In this document: one piece after another, positions 49,086-57,449 of the stretch
Layout: each line of letters opens with the position of its first letter
Position numbering within the stretch: the first letter of the stretch is position 1
Assembly (NCBI GenBank): GCA_003248315.1
Contig: QKWM01000004.1
Location: 2,601,001 to 2,665,000 of the forward strand
Direction: 5' to 3'
Source: Streptomyces sp. SW4
GTDB taxonomy: Bacteria > Actinomycetota > Actinomycetes > Streptomycetales > Streptomycetaceae
Length of the DNA stretch: 64,000 bases
Program-made: the position numbers and the translations under genes
The notes under the pieces: model-generated
The model's database searches: none
Told to the model about the DNA's origin: nothing
Seen by the model: only the letters and a program-made list of their open reading frames with translations

Positions 49086-49538
49086 GTGGACGACATGGAC
49101 CGGAAGATTCTTGCCGAGCTGCAGCAGGACGGGCGGCTGACCGTGACCGAGCTGGCCGCCCGCGTGCGGCTGAGCGTCTCCCCGTGCCACCGGCGGCTGC
49201 GGGAGCTGGAGCGGTCGGGCGCGATCAGCGGCTACCGGGCGGTGGTGGACCCGGCCTCGGTGGGGCTGACCTTCGAGGCGCTGGTCTTCGTGTCGATGAA
49301 GCAGGAGGACCGGGAGACGGTCGAGCAGTTCGAGCGGGCCGTGAGCGAGGTGGCCGAGGTGCTGGAGGCCCAGCGGCTGTTCGGCGAGCCGGACTATCTG
49401 CTGCGGGTGGTCGCCGCCGACCTCGCCGCCTACCAGCGGCTGTACGACGAGCGCCTGGCCACCCTGCCGGGCGTGCAGCGGCTGACGTCGACGCTGGTGA
49501 TGAAGCACGTCGTACGGGACCGGCCGCTGCCCGCGTAG
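49086..49538 (+). CDS. Lrp/AsnC family transcriptional regulator
   Basis: A 150-residue intact protein. The winged helix (ILAELQQDGRLTVTELAARV, SVSPCHRRLRELERSGAISG) is followed by a RAM ligand domain (VVDPASVGLTFEALVFVSMK, FGEPDYLLRVVAADLAAYQR). It responds to an amino acid and probably controls the divergent LysE exporter. GAAGATTCT repeats near 49051 and 49103 are candidate sites. The GTG at 49086 is chosen; an ATG at 49095 is possible. Confidence 0.87.
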   Translation: MDDMDRKILAELQQDGRLTVTELAARVRLSVSPCHRRLRELERSGAISGYRAVVDPASVGLTFEALVFVSMKQEDRETVEQFERAVSEVAEVLEAQRLFGEPDYLLRVVAADLAAYQRLYDERLATLPGVQRLTSTLVMKHVVRDRPLPA

Positions 49539-49680
49539 CGGACCGGCGCCGCCACCGGCCGGCTGCGCGGGCGGCGGCCCGGAACGCGACAGGCGGCGGC
49601 CCGCTCGGGAACCGCCGCCTGGCAGACAGGAGTTGCGTACGTCGTGGCGTCGTGAGGTGGGTGCGTGGGTGCGCCTCCGG

Positions 49681-50328
49681 CTACCGGGTCGGCTTCTTGC
49701 CGGTGATGCCGAGGTGGACCAGGAGCGCGAGGTTCGGCTTCAGCTCGGCCTGCTTCACCCCCCAGGAGGAGAAGCCCTTCTGGTGCGAGGCGACGGCCGC
49801 GAGCATCGCCACCAGGGAACCGGCGATCGCGCCGGGGTTCACGTCCTTGTCGACCTTGCCCTTGGCCTGCAACTCGGCGACGGAGTCGGCCAGCGAGCTG
49901 TTCACGGAGTTGAGGATCTTCATCCGGAGCTTGTTGAACCGCTTGTCGCCCTCGGCGGCACCGAGGTCGACCACGCGCAGGATGGCGTCGTTCTTCTTCC
50001 AGAAGTCCAGGAACCCGTCGACCAGTTCCTGCGCCGTCTGCCAGCCGGCCTTGCCGGTCCACGAGCGGCCCTCGACCAGCTCGGTCAACCCGGCGCCCTC
50101 GGCGGCCATTTGCTCGGCGATCTCCAGAACGGCGCCCTCGACGTCCGGGAAGTACTGGTAGAACGTCGCCGGCGAAGTGCCCGCCTTCCTGGCGACATCG
50201 ATGACTTTGACATCCCGGTAGGGGGAGGAGCTGAGCATCTCGCTGAGGCAGTCGAGCAGCTTCTGCCGGGTCGCCTGCCCACGTCGACCGGCCACCCGGC
50301 CGTCGACGGTACGCACTTGTCCTGTCAT
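49681..50328 (-). CDS. TetR family regulator upstream of kbpA
   Basis: A 215-residue intact protein. Helix-turn-helix: GQATRQKLLDCLSEMLSSSP and VARKAGTSPATFYQYFPDVE. The rest is helical ligand domain (RSWTGKAGWQTAQELVDGFL and ILRVVDLGAAEGDKRFNKLR). It is divergent from kbpA across 122 bases and, from memory, corresponds to SCO4421 beside the AfsK locus, so it could regulate kbpA/afsK. The ligand is unknown. Confidence 0.8.
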   Translation of the reverse strand: MTGQVRTVDGRVAGRRGQATRQKLLDCLSEMLSSSPYRDVKVIDVARKAGTSPATFYQYFPDVEGAVLEIAEQMAAEGAGLTELVEGRSWTGKAGWQTAQELVDGFLDFWKKNDAILRVVDLGAAEGDKRFNKLRMKILNSVNSSLADSVAELQAKGKVDKDVNPGAIAGSLVAMLAAVASHQKGFSSWGVKQAELKPNLALLVHLGITGKKPTR

Positions 50329-50438
50329 GCCGTCAGCTTACCGACGGGTGATCCGAGCGCGATTCGGCCGACTGCAAATGGGGTGCACGGGTGCCGAGAG
50401 GCTGGTGTGCCTGGTCTGCGCGGTGCGGGAGGCGCGGT

Positions 50439-50450
50439 TACTTTGGCGGC
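50439..50450 (+). promoter_or_regulatory. Leaderless-type -10 element of kbpA
   Basis: TACTTT (50439-50444) stands six bases before the ATG at 50451, with no ribosome binding site. Confidence 0.45.
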
Positions 50451-51394
50451 ATGGCCGAAAACAGGGCATCCGCGTACACCGAGGGCGACCCGTGCTGGGT
50501 GGACGCCCAGCTCCCCGACGTCGAGGCGGGCAAGCGCTTCTACGGCGAGCTCTTCGGGTGGACCTTCGACGAGCCCGGCGCCACCGAGGGGCCCGGCGCC
50601 ACCGAGGGGCCCGGGGGCTCCGAGGGGTCCGGGGCCTCCGGCGCAACCGGCGCATCCGGCGACTCCGGTGACTCCGACGGTCTCACCGACTCCGGCGATC
50701 TCCGTGAAGCCGGTGGTGCGGGTGACTCGGGTGCCCCGGAGGGGCACGGTGCCCTGGGTGCCCCGGGTGCCCCGGGTGCCCCGGGTACTGCGGGTGCCCC
50801 GGCGGGGTCCGTGTGGGCGCGGCTGGACGGGGAGCCCGTCGCCGAGCTGGTCCGCAAGACCGACGGACGGATGCCCACGGTGTGGACCGTGTACTTCCAC
50901 ACCCCGGACGTCCACGCCCTGGCCCGCCGGATCACCGCGGGCGGCGGCCAGCTCGTCTCCGGTCCCCGCCCCGCCGGCCGCCGCGGGACCGCCGCCCTCG
51001 CCGCCGACCCGCAGGGCGCCGTCTTCGGCCTGTGGCAGCCGGCCGGCCACGCCGGTTTCGGGCGGCGGCACGAGCCGGGCGGCTTCGCCTGGGCCGAGCT
51101 GTACACCCGCGACACCGAGGCCGCCAACGCCTTCTACGGCGACCTCTTCCACGAGGCCCTGTTCGGGCCCGGCGCCGACCCCGACTTCGGCCGCGCCCCC
51201 GTCTCCTCCGTCTTCCCGGCCGAGATGCCGCCCCATTTCCTGGTGCACTTCGCCGTCACCGACGTCGAGGCGGCGCTCGGGACGGTGGCCCGGCTGGGCG
51301 GCCGGGTGCGGGTCCCGCCCTTCGAGACGTCGTACGGCGCAGTGGCCGTGGTCAGCGACGACCAGGGGCGTCGTTCGCCCTGCTCCAGGGCTGA
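50451..51394 (+). CDS. kbpA: KbpA-like two-domain VOC protein with low-complexity insertion (frameshifted)
   Basis: About 314 residues. The N-terminus MAENRASAYTEGDPCWVDAQ and LPDVEAGKRFYGELFGWTF begin a vicinal-oxygen-chelate fold; a second VOC unit starts near FAWAELYTRDTEAANAFYGD. KbpA, the inhibitor of AfsK autophosphorylation, is encoded just upstream of afsK in S. coelicolor and is about 252 residues there (from memory). The extra length here is a Gly/Ala/Ser/Asp-rich segment (residues 42-118) inserted in the first domain. One G is missing near 51367 (QGASFALLQG at the end). The gene is co-directional with afsK, with a 178-base gap. Confidence 0.75.
50574..50808. repeat. Short tandem repeats inside kbpA
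   Basis: The insertion is built from short repeats: GGCGCCACCGAGGGGCCC is exactly repeated at 50578 and 50596, with a degraded third copy, and GGTGCCCCG-type units repeat near 50760-50800. The translation is ATEGPG, GAPGAPGAPG and similar. The repeats keep the frame. Confidence 0.75.
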
Positions 51395-51572
51395 CGTACC
51401 GGCGACGACGGCTGATATCGGGCGAGACACCCCATTTGTCCCGGGTTCGCCAGCAGGGCTCCGGCCAGGAAGAATCAGGGTGCGTGCCGCCGCGGCGGTG
51501 CGGTGGTGAGACGCTGCACACGGTCGCGTACATAAGTGGGTGACGCGGCTCGTACGGGGAGGTGGCAGGCAA

Positions 51573-53989
51573 GTGGTGGATCAGCTGACGCAGCACGATC
51601 CTCGGCGGATCGGGCCGTTCGAGGTGCTGGGACGGCTGGGGGCCGGCGGCATGGGGCTGGTCTATCTCGCACGGTCGGCGTCCGGCCGGCGCGTGGCGAT
51701 CAAGACCGTCCGCACCGAACTGGCCGAGGACCAGCTCTTCCGCGTCCGCTTCACGCGCGAGGTCGAGGCGGCCCGGGCCGTCTCCGGCTTCTACACGGCC
51801 GCCGTGGTCGACGCCGACCCCCGCGCCGCCGTGCCGTGGCTGGCCACCGCCTACGTGCCCGCGCCCTCCCTCGAGGAGATAGTGAACGAGTGCGGGCCGC
51901 TCCCGGCCCAGGCCGTGCGCTGGCTGGCGGCCGGCGTCGCCGAGGCGCTCCAGTCGATCCACGGCGCGGGCCTGGTCCACCGCGACCTGAAGCCCTCCAA
52001 CGTCCTGGTGGTCGAGGACGGCCCCGGGTGATCGACTTCGGCATCGCCTCCGGCGTCTCGAACACCCGTCTGACCATGACGAACGTCGCGGTCGGCACCC
52101 CGGCCTACATGTCCCCGGAGCAGGCGAAGGACTCCCGCAGCGTCACCGGCGCCAGCGACGTCTTCTCCCTCGGCTCCACCCTCGTCTTCGCCGCCACCGG
52201 ACACGCCCCGTTCCACGGCGCCAACCCCGTCGAGACCGTCTTCATGCTGCTGCGCGAGGGTCCCGACCTCGAGGGCCTGCCCGACGAGCTGCGCCCCCTG
52301 ATCGAGTCCTGCATGCAGATGGAGGCCGCAGCCCGCCCCAGCCCCGCCGACCTCCAGGCCCAGCTCGCCCCGCACCTGTTCGGCTCCGGCTCGGACGACA
52401 GCGGCACGGCGTCGGCGTGGCTGCCCGAGCGGGCGGTCAGCCTCATCGAGGCCCGCCGGGGCGGCCGCCCGGCGGCCAAGCCCGCCACTCACGGACACGG
52501 CGCCGGTCACGGGCTCGGCGGACACGGGCCCGGCGGCGGCCGGAGCGGCGGCAGCGGCGGGGCTCCGCGCCCGCCCGTCGTCCCGCCCCCGCCGGCGCAC
52601 GACCCCGTCGTCCCGGCCCACCCGGCGCCTGCCTCCGTCGGCGCACCCGACACCGGACCCGTGCAGCTGGCCGGCGCCGCCGTGCCCATCGGCCCCGGCC
52701 CCCGCGTCGCCGACATGCGTGCCGCCGCCGTCAAGGCGCCCCCGCCGGAGTCCGCCCTCGCCGGCTCCTGGTCCCGGCCCCGGCCCGGCGTCAACGGCGC
52801 CGACCCCGCCGTCGCCGCCGCGCCGCCCGCCCCGACGGCACCCCCGGAGGCGGCGGCCACCGGCTGGCGCCCCTGGCGGTTCCGCATGTCCAACGACGTC
52901 TGGGGCACCCCCGCCGTCGCCGACGACCTCGTCTACGTCACCTCCTTCGAGGTGCACGCCCTGGACGTGGCGACCGGCCGGCGACGCTTCAAGACCCGGG
53001 ACGTCGCCTGGTCCATGGCGGTCGCCGACGGCCGTGTCCACGCCTCCGACGGCCCCACCCTCTTCGCCCTCGACGCCCGCGAGGGCACCGACCTGTGGCG
53101 CATCCAGACGGACGCCTGGGTGTACGCGCTGAAGGCCGACCGGGGCACGGTCGTCACCGGCACCCGCGGCGGCGGCGTCCAGGCCTGGGAAGCCGCCAAC
53201 GGGCGCAAACTGTGGGAGATCACCGGCTGCCAGACCGACTTCGAGTCCCCGGAGGCCGGCCCGGCCCTCCACGACGGCACCGTGTACGTCTGGCAGGACG
53301 CCCGGCTGCGCGCCCTGGACGCCCGCACCGGCGACGAACGCTGGTCGTACCCCATCGGCGACGCCGCCTCCTGCGGCGGCGTACCCGTCCGCGTCGCCCA
53401 GGCGCCCGACGGCTACGCCTACGTCTCCGCCGGCACCCGGGTCCTCGCCCTCGACGTGGCCGGCGGACACGTCAAGTGGCACTTCGAGGCCCCGGCGGTC
53501 TTCCTCTCCCCACCCGCCTTCGTCCCCGGCCCGGCCGTCACCGGCGGCGGCGTCTACCTCGCCGACTACCTCGGCACCGTCTACGCCCTCGACGCCGCCG
53601 ACGGCCGCGACCGCTGGCGCATCGCCACCGAGTCCCGCGCCTCGATCGACCCCGTCCTGGTCGCCGCGGGCCACGTCCACGTCGGCAGCGGCAAGGGCCT
53701 GTACACGCTGGACGCGGTCACCGGTACGCCCAAGTGGCGCTTCCAGGCCGGCGGCGACATCGTGGGCGCGCCCGCGGTGGCGGAGGGCCGCATCCACTTC
53801 GGCTCCACGGACCACCTCCTGTACACCCTCAAGGCCGACGACGGCCGCCTCCGCTGGAAACTGGCGACCGGCGGCGAGATCACCGGCTCGCCCGTCGTCC
53901 GGGACGGCATCGTGTACGCGTGCAGCAAGGACCGGTGCGTGTACGCGCTGGACGCGGAGAAGGGCACCGGGACGGCACGGACGGCGTGA
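51573..53989 (+). CDS. afsK: AfsK Ser/Thr kinase with PQQ-like propeller (frameshifted)
   Basis: About 805 residues, close to the 799 of S. coelicolor AfsK from memory. It starts VVDQLTQHDPRRIGPFEVLG after GGGGAGG. Kinase domain: GRLGAGGMGLVYLARS, VAIKTVRTEL, VHRDLKPSNVLVVEDGP, DFGIASGVSNTRLTMTNVAV, GTPAYMSPEQA. A Pro/His/Gly linker follows, then PQQ-type propeller blades (VYVTSFEVHALDVATGRR, VYVWQDARLRALDARTGDER and others) from about residue 450. One C is missing near 52028. AfsK autophosphorylates at the membrane face and phosphorylates AfsR, and KbpA inhibits it. No membrane helix is obvious. Confidence 0.9.
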
Positions 53990-54106
53990 CACCGGTCCCG
54001 GTTCCGGCCCGCAGGGAGCCGGTACACGGCTGTCACGCCATGATGACCCTCCCGTGACAGACCGTCACTAGAGTGAAGGCATGCGCTCATCGAGGGAGGT
54101 GAGGAC

Positions 54107-54187
54107 ATGTACCCGACGGTTCGATCGGTGTGGATGGCGGGGACGGCCAGGCCGGTGATCCTCACCTCGGACTTCACTTGTCCATGA
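54107..54187 (+). CDS. Possible 26-codon leader peptide downstream of afsK
   Basis: ATG at 54107 after GGGAGGTGAGG (a strong ribosome binding site) encodes MYPTVRSVWMAGTARPVILT plus six more residues with one Cys near the end. An overlapping 25-codon frame starts at 54081. No homology is recognised; a regulatory leader or a chance frame are both possible. Confidence 0.3.
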   Translation: MYPTVRSVWMAGTARPVILTSDFTCP

Positions 54188-54396
54188 CCCCGTGCCAGGA
54201 GGCGGGCCCCGGACACACCCCGGGACCCGCCTCTTGCCATGGGTGGGGCGGGGCGTTGGCGGGGCGGGGAGTCGGTGGGGCGCTGTCTCTGGGCGGGCGC
54301 GCGGGGGCGTTGGTGGGGTGCCGTCTCTTGGGCGGCGTGCGGGCGTTGAGGGGGGCTCCGCCTCTTGTAGCGGGCGTACAGGGGGAGTTGTGGGTG

Positions 54397-54720
54397 CCGC
54401 CTGATGGTGAGGTGACCGTCGGGGCCGCCCGCTTCCTTGTCAGTGTCGTGCTTCCGCGGGCCGAGTAAAGGGCGCTGCGCTTCGCTCCGCGTCGGCTGCG
54501 CCGATGGGCCTGCGGCCCACCCTTGACTCGTCCCGCTCCAGCACGGGGAAGAAGCGAGCGAGCGGCCCGGAAAGGCGGGTGGCCGACCGGCAAGCCCCAT
54601 CAAGTCGGCCACGTCCTCACCCGGCGTTCGGGCCCGCATCCGCGCCTCGCCAGCACGCCGGGCCGGCTCGGCGGCTTGCGGTGGGTGGGGGTGGGGGGAG
54701 TGGGGGTGCGGTGGCGCAGA
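54397..54720. repeat. Left arm of a 324-base inverted repeat
   Basis: The sequence from CCGCCTGATGGTGAGG (54397) through CGGTGGCGCAGA (54720) recurs in inverse orientation at 55577-55254 with only one-base length differences in G runs near 54632 and 54698. The outer part is moderate in GC, the inner part is G-rich (runs of GGGTGGGGGTGGGGGG). No transposase is inside. Confidence 0.9.
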
Positions 54721-55253
54721 AGGGGCTTCGGGGCACGCCGGGTGGATTCGGCGGCTTGCGGGGGGTGTGGGGGTGCGGCGGTGGCGCGGTGGTGGCTCGG
54801 GCGTGCCGGGTCGGCTTGGCGGCTGACGACCGGTGGGTGGGGCGATGGGCGGTGGCGGGGCGGGTGCGACGGCGCGCGAGCGCGGCCTGGGGCCGTCACA
54901 GGGGTCTCACCCGCCCCGTCAACTGGGTGATCGGTGCGTTTGTCTCGCGGGTGGGGGCGGTGGGGGGCCCTCTGCCAGGGGATGGGGAGTGTGGGTGAGA
55001 CATCGGCTCCGATCACTGCTCAAGGGGATGGGCGGTCCCGGCTCAGCCCTTGCCCTCAAACGCCGTACGCCCTTTCCCCGCCCACGGTCCGCAAGCCGTC
55101 GAACGTGCCCCCCATTCCCCCTTCGGCGCCACCGCACCCCGCCCAAGCCGCCGAGCCCACCCGGCGTGCCCGAGCCACCACCGCGCCACCGCCGCACCCC
55201 CACACCCATCCCCCGCAAGCCGCCGAGCTCGCCGGCGTGCCACCAGAGCACTC
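54721..55253. other. Spacer of the inverted repeat, G- or C-rich modules
   Basis: No supported gene. Diverged copies of an approximately 70-80 base module (CACGCCGGG, then CGGCGGCTTGCGG, then GGGGGTGCGGTGGCGC) extend the inverted symmetry inward. The centre (about 54920-55030) is non-repetitive and contains GTGATCGG and CCGATCAC facing each other. Confidence 0.7.
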
Positions 55254-55577
55254 TCTGCGCCACCGCACCCCCACCCCCCCACCCCCACCCACCGCAAGCC
55301 GCCGAGCCGGCCCGGCGTGCTGGCGAGGCGCGGATGCGGGCCCCGAACGCCGGGTGAGGACGTGGCCGACTTGATGGGGCTTGCCGGTCGGCCACCCGCC
55401 TTTCCGGGCCGCTCGCTCGCTTCTTCCCCGTGCTGGAGCGGGACGAGTCAAGGGTGGGCCGCAGGCCCATCGGCGCAGCCGACGCGGAGCGAAGCGCAGC
55501 GCCCTTTACTCGGCCCGCGGAAGCACGACACTGACAAGGAAGCGGGCGGCCCCGACGGTCACCTCACCATCAGGCGG
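55254..55577. repeat. Right arm of the 324-base inverted repeat
   Basis: Mirror copy of 54397-54720. Its outer end supplies the TGA stop of the minus-strand DUF559 gene (55572-55570), so the arm boundary coincides with that gene's last codons. Confidence 0.9.
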
Positions 55578-56561
55578 GCGCTCGGGTGCCTCCGGGTCGG
55601 CCCCCGCATGCGTCAGCCAGTGCCTCGCGGATCTCCCTCACCATCTGCTCAGGCCGGTGCAGCACGTCCTCGGCTCCGTATCTGAGCAGGCGCCGCACCT
55701 CGGGCAGCCGAGGATCTCGTTGAAGCGGGCCATGTCCCGGCGGTGGGCGTCGCGGGAGCCGTGGTAGGCGTAGCCCTCGATCTCCACGGCCACGCCCTCC
55801 GCCCGGAACAGGAAGTCCAGGTAGCGGCGGCGTCCTCGCGCCGTCCGCACTTCTGCCTGCGTCTCCGGGTGCAACCCGGCGTCCAGCATGCGCAGGCGGG
55901 CCAGCGTCTCCGCCGGTGACCCTGCGCCCCGGTCCGCGAGCCTCCACCACGTACGTGCACGGGTGCGACCCAGAAGCGGCGCCTCCAGGGCGAGTTCGAC
56001 TGCGGCCGGGGTGATGAGCGGCGGGCGGCGCTTCCCGTCGACCCTGCGGTAGCCGAGCGCGGACTCCACGGCCACGACGGCGTCGTCCCTGGGGCCGCGC
56101 CGCAGCAGATCGGCGACAGTCCGGCCGACGTCCGTGACCCGTAGCCCGCCGCCCAGCCTCACGACGTCGGTTTCGTCGAGGGGGATGCGGTGTACGCGGG
56201 CGTCCGGCAGCCGTTGCCTGAACGTGAGCGCCGGGTCGGTGAATTCGAGGAGGGGGAGCCTGCCGGTCCCACGGCCGCCCGCCCCACGGGCGCTTGTGTC
56301 CAGCGTCTCGATTCCCCAGAGCCGGGCGGCCGAGCGGTGACTCACGACGAGGCGCGGGGTGACGAGCTGCGTGGTCCTCAGCCGGACGCCGAGGCCGACC
56401 GCGTCCCCGCGTGGTTCGGACCAGACCCCCTGCCGGACCGGTGTCCAGCCCTCCGACCTCAGCCGGCGGGCGAGCGTAGCCCGCGACCAGCCGGCCGCCA
56501 GCGCCCGCGAGCTGAGCAGCAGCCCGCCCTCGACCAGTTCGCGCAACTCCTTCCGCTCCAC
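55570..56561 (-). CDS. AbiEi-antitoxin-like/DUF559 protein (frameshifted at the 3' end)
   Basis: About 330 residues. The GTG at 56561 starts VERKELRELVEGGLLLSSRA; the N-terminal winged-helix region (GWSRATLARRLRSEGWTPVR) resembles the AbiEi antitoxin family of type IV toxin-antitoxin systems. The C-terminal part (RRYLDFLFRAEGVAVEIEGY and AYHGSRDAHRRDMARFNEIL) is the DUF559/Vsr-like nuclease fold with Asp and Glu in place. A one-base break near 55713 leads to LPEVRRLLRYGAEDVLHRPE and a stop inside the inverted repeat. No toxin partner gene adjoins, so regulation or DNA processing are both possible. Confidence 0.7.
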
Positions 56562-56601
56562 GGTCTCAGTGTGCCGCCGAACGGAACAGCCGTCCCGAGC
56601 C

Positions 56602-56610
56602 TGTGGACAA
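56602..56610 (-). promoter_or_regulatory. Consensus DnaA box
   Basis: TTGTCCACA on the minus strand, the exact Streptomyces DnaA consensus, isolated in the intergenic space upstream of the DUF559 gene. No cluster of boxes is present, so it is not an origin. Confidence 0.4.
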
Positions 56611-56727
56611 CCGGGCTCGGGGCCTTGGCTCGTCACCGACCGGTACCGGACCCGGGTGGCCGGTGGCGGCCTCGACGCCGCTGAGGCCGAGGGCTTCGCT
56701 CGGCCTCAGCGGTGACCATGTGGGGCG

Positions 56728-56874
56728 TCAGGGCATGTTGTTGTCCAGCGGGGCGACGACCCCGTCGTGCGGGCTCACCGGCATCTGGTTGTCGGCCAGC
56801 GCCGGGCCCGCGGCAGCGCCCGTGACGCCGATGATCAGGGCGAGGGTGGCGAGGATCTTCCTGGTGAGGCTCAT
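56728..56874 (-). CDS. Small secreted peptide with DNxMP motifs, downstream of afsS
   Basis: 48 residues from an ATG at 56874 after AGGAGCAACG. A signal peptide (MSLTRKILATLALIIGVTG, then AAAGPALA) is followed by a 20-residue mature tail containing DNQMP and ending LDNNMP. AfsS, encoded just upstream, is built from DNAMP repeats (TTLDNAMP), so the two share a motif while one is cytoplasmic and the other exported. The gene lies 176 bases after afsS in the same direction, behind a strong terminator and a 20-base palindrome, so it has its own promoter. The function is unknown. Confidence 0.7.
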   Translation of the reverse strand: MSLTRKILATLALIIGVTGAAAGPALADNQMPVSPHDGVVAPLDNNMP

Positions 56875-56933
56875 CGTTGCTCCTGGCTGGTGAGGAATCC
56901 CTGACGGTTGGGACGCTAGCGGTAGACGAGGCG

Positions 56934-56953
56934 GTGTTCGGACGGTCGAACAC
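56934..56953. promoter_or_regulatory. Palindrome GTGTTCG-N6-CGAACAC upstream of the secreted peptide gene
   Basis: Perfect seven-base arms at 56934-56940 and 56947-56953, 60 bases before the ATG of the peptide gene. Probably an operator for that gene. Confidence 0.5.
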
Positions 56954-56993
56954 TTTGCGTCGCGCTTTGACGCGAACGCTTCTCTTGACACAC

Positions 56994-57033
56994 GTCGGCC
57001 GCGGCGGCTCCCCTCCGCGCCGCCGCGGCCGAC
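56994..57033. terminator. Terminator of afsS
   Basis: Perfect 15-base arms (56994-57008 and 57019-57033) with a ten-base loop, 18 bases after the afsS stop on the minus strand. Confidence 0.75.
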
Positions 57034-57050
57034 CCCCGCTGGGGAGTGGT

Positions 57051-57239
57051 CTACTTGCCGTCGCGGTCCAGAGCGGGCGGCGTCGGCATGGCGTTGTCCA
57101 ACGTGGTGACGCCCTCTGTCTTGGCCGGCCCGCTGGGCATGGCGTTGTCGAGCGTCGTCACCGTCTCGCCGTCAGCCGGCGGCGTGGGCATGGCGTTGTC
57201 CTGAGGAGTGGCCTCTGCGTCCTTGTTCTTGTCGCTCAT
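57051..57239 (-). CDS. afsS: AfsS, secondary-metabolism activator peptide
   Basis: 62 residues, intact, starting MSDKNKDAEATPQDNAMPTP after GAAGGAAGAG. It contains three DNAMP units, two of them TTLDNAMP, the repeat signature of AfsS (63 residues in S. coelicolor from memory). AfsS is a small protein whose expression, driven by AfsR, raises antibiotic production; its mode of action is unresolved. It lies 210 bases downstream of afsR and is read in the same direction from its own promoter (see 57408). The terminator at 56994 ends it. Confidence 0.92.
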   Translation of the reverse strand: MSDKNKDAEATPQDNAMPTPPADGETVTTLDNAMPSGPAKTEGVTTLDNAMPTPPALDRDGK

Positions 57240-57279
57240 GTGGTCTCTTCCTTCGCCCTTGTGACGGTAGGTCAGGAAT

Positions 57280-57316
57280 GCCCGTCCAGTAGCTCCCCGA
57301 GGGCCACCGGACGGGC
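57280..57316. terminator. Hairpin in the afsR-afsS gap
   Basis: Arms GCCCGTCC (57280-57287) and GGACGGGC (57309-57316) with a 21-base loop in the afsS leader. It could terminate afsR read-through or attenuate afsS. Confidence 0.4.
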
Positions 57317-57407
57317 GTTCGGAGCCGCACCCTACTGGTCAGGGCTCCCGGCCACTCCGTCTGCCCCCCGACGCGACGGTGTGCCAGGGACGAGATTGCC
57401 GGGCGCG

Positions 57408-57425
57408 GATAAACGAATGCTGAAC
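57408..57425 (-). promoter_or_regulatory. afsS: AfsR/PhoP-type direct repeat upstream of afsS
   Basis: On the minus strand GTTCAGC-ATTC-GTTTATC: two seven-base units with an 11-base period, the arrangement of PHO boxes (GTTCACC units) and SARP sites. In S. coelicolor AfsR and PhoP compete for such a site over the afsS -35 region (established knowledge, from memory). It lies 25 bases after the afsR stop and 169 bases before afsS. Confidence 0.6.
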
Positions 57426-57449
57426 GCCCCTGTCCCCTTCTGCAGTGCC

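Noticed and set aside
54523-55016. ORFs within the inverted repeat arms (for example those encoding MTRPAPARGRSERAARK on both strands)
   Set aside because: Frames overlap on both strands of a G-rich repeat and end arbitrarily; no ribosome binding site or known domain.
54397-55577. The inverted repeat as an intact insertion sequence or MITE
   Set aside because: No transposase and no target-site duplication could be seen; the arms are too long for terminal repeats of a typical IS.
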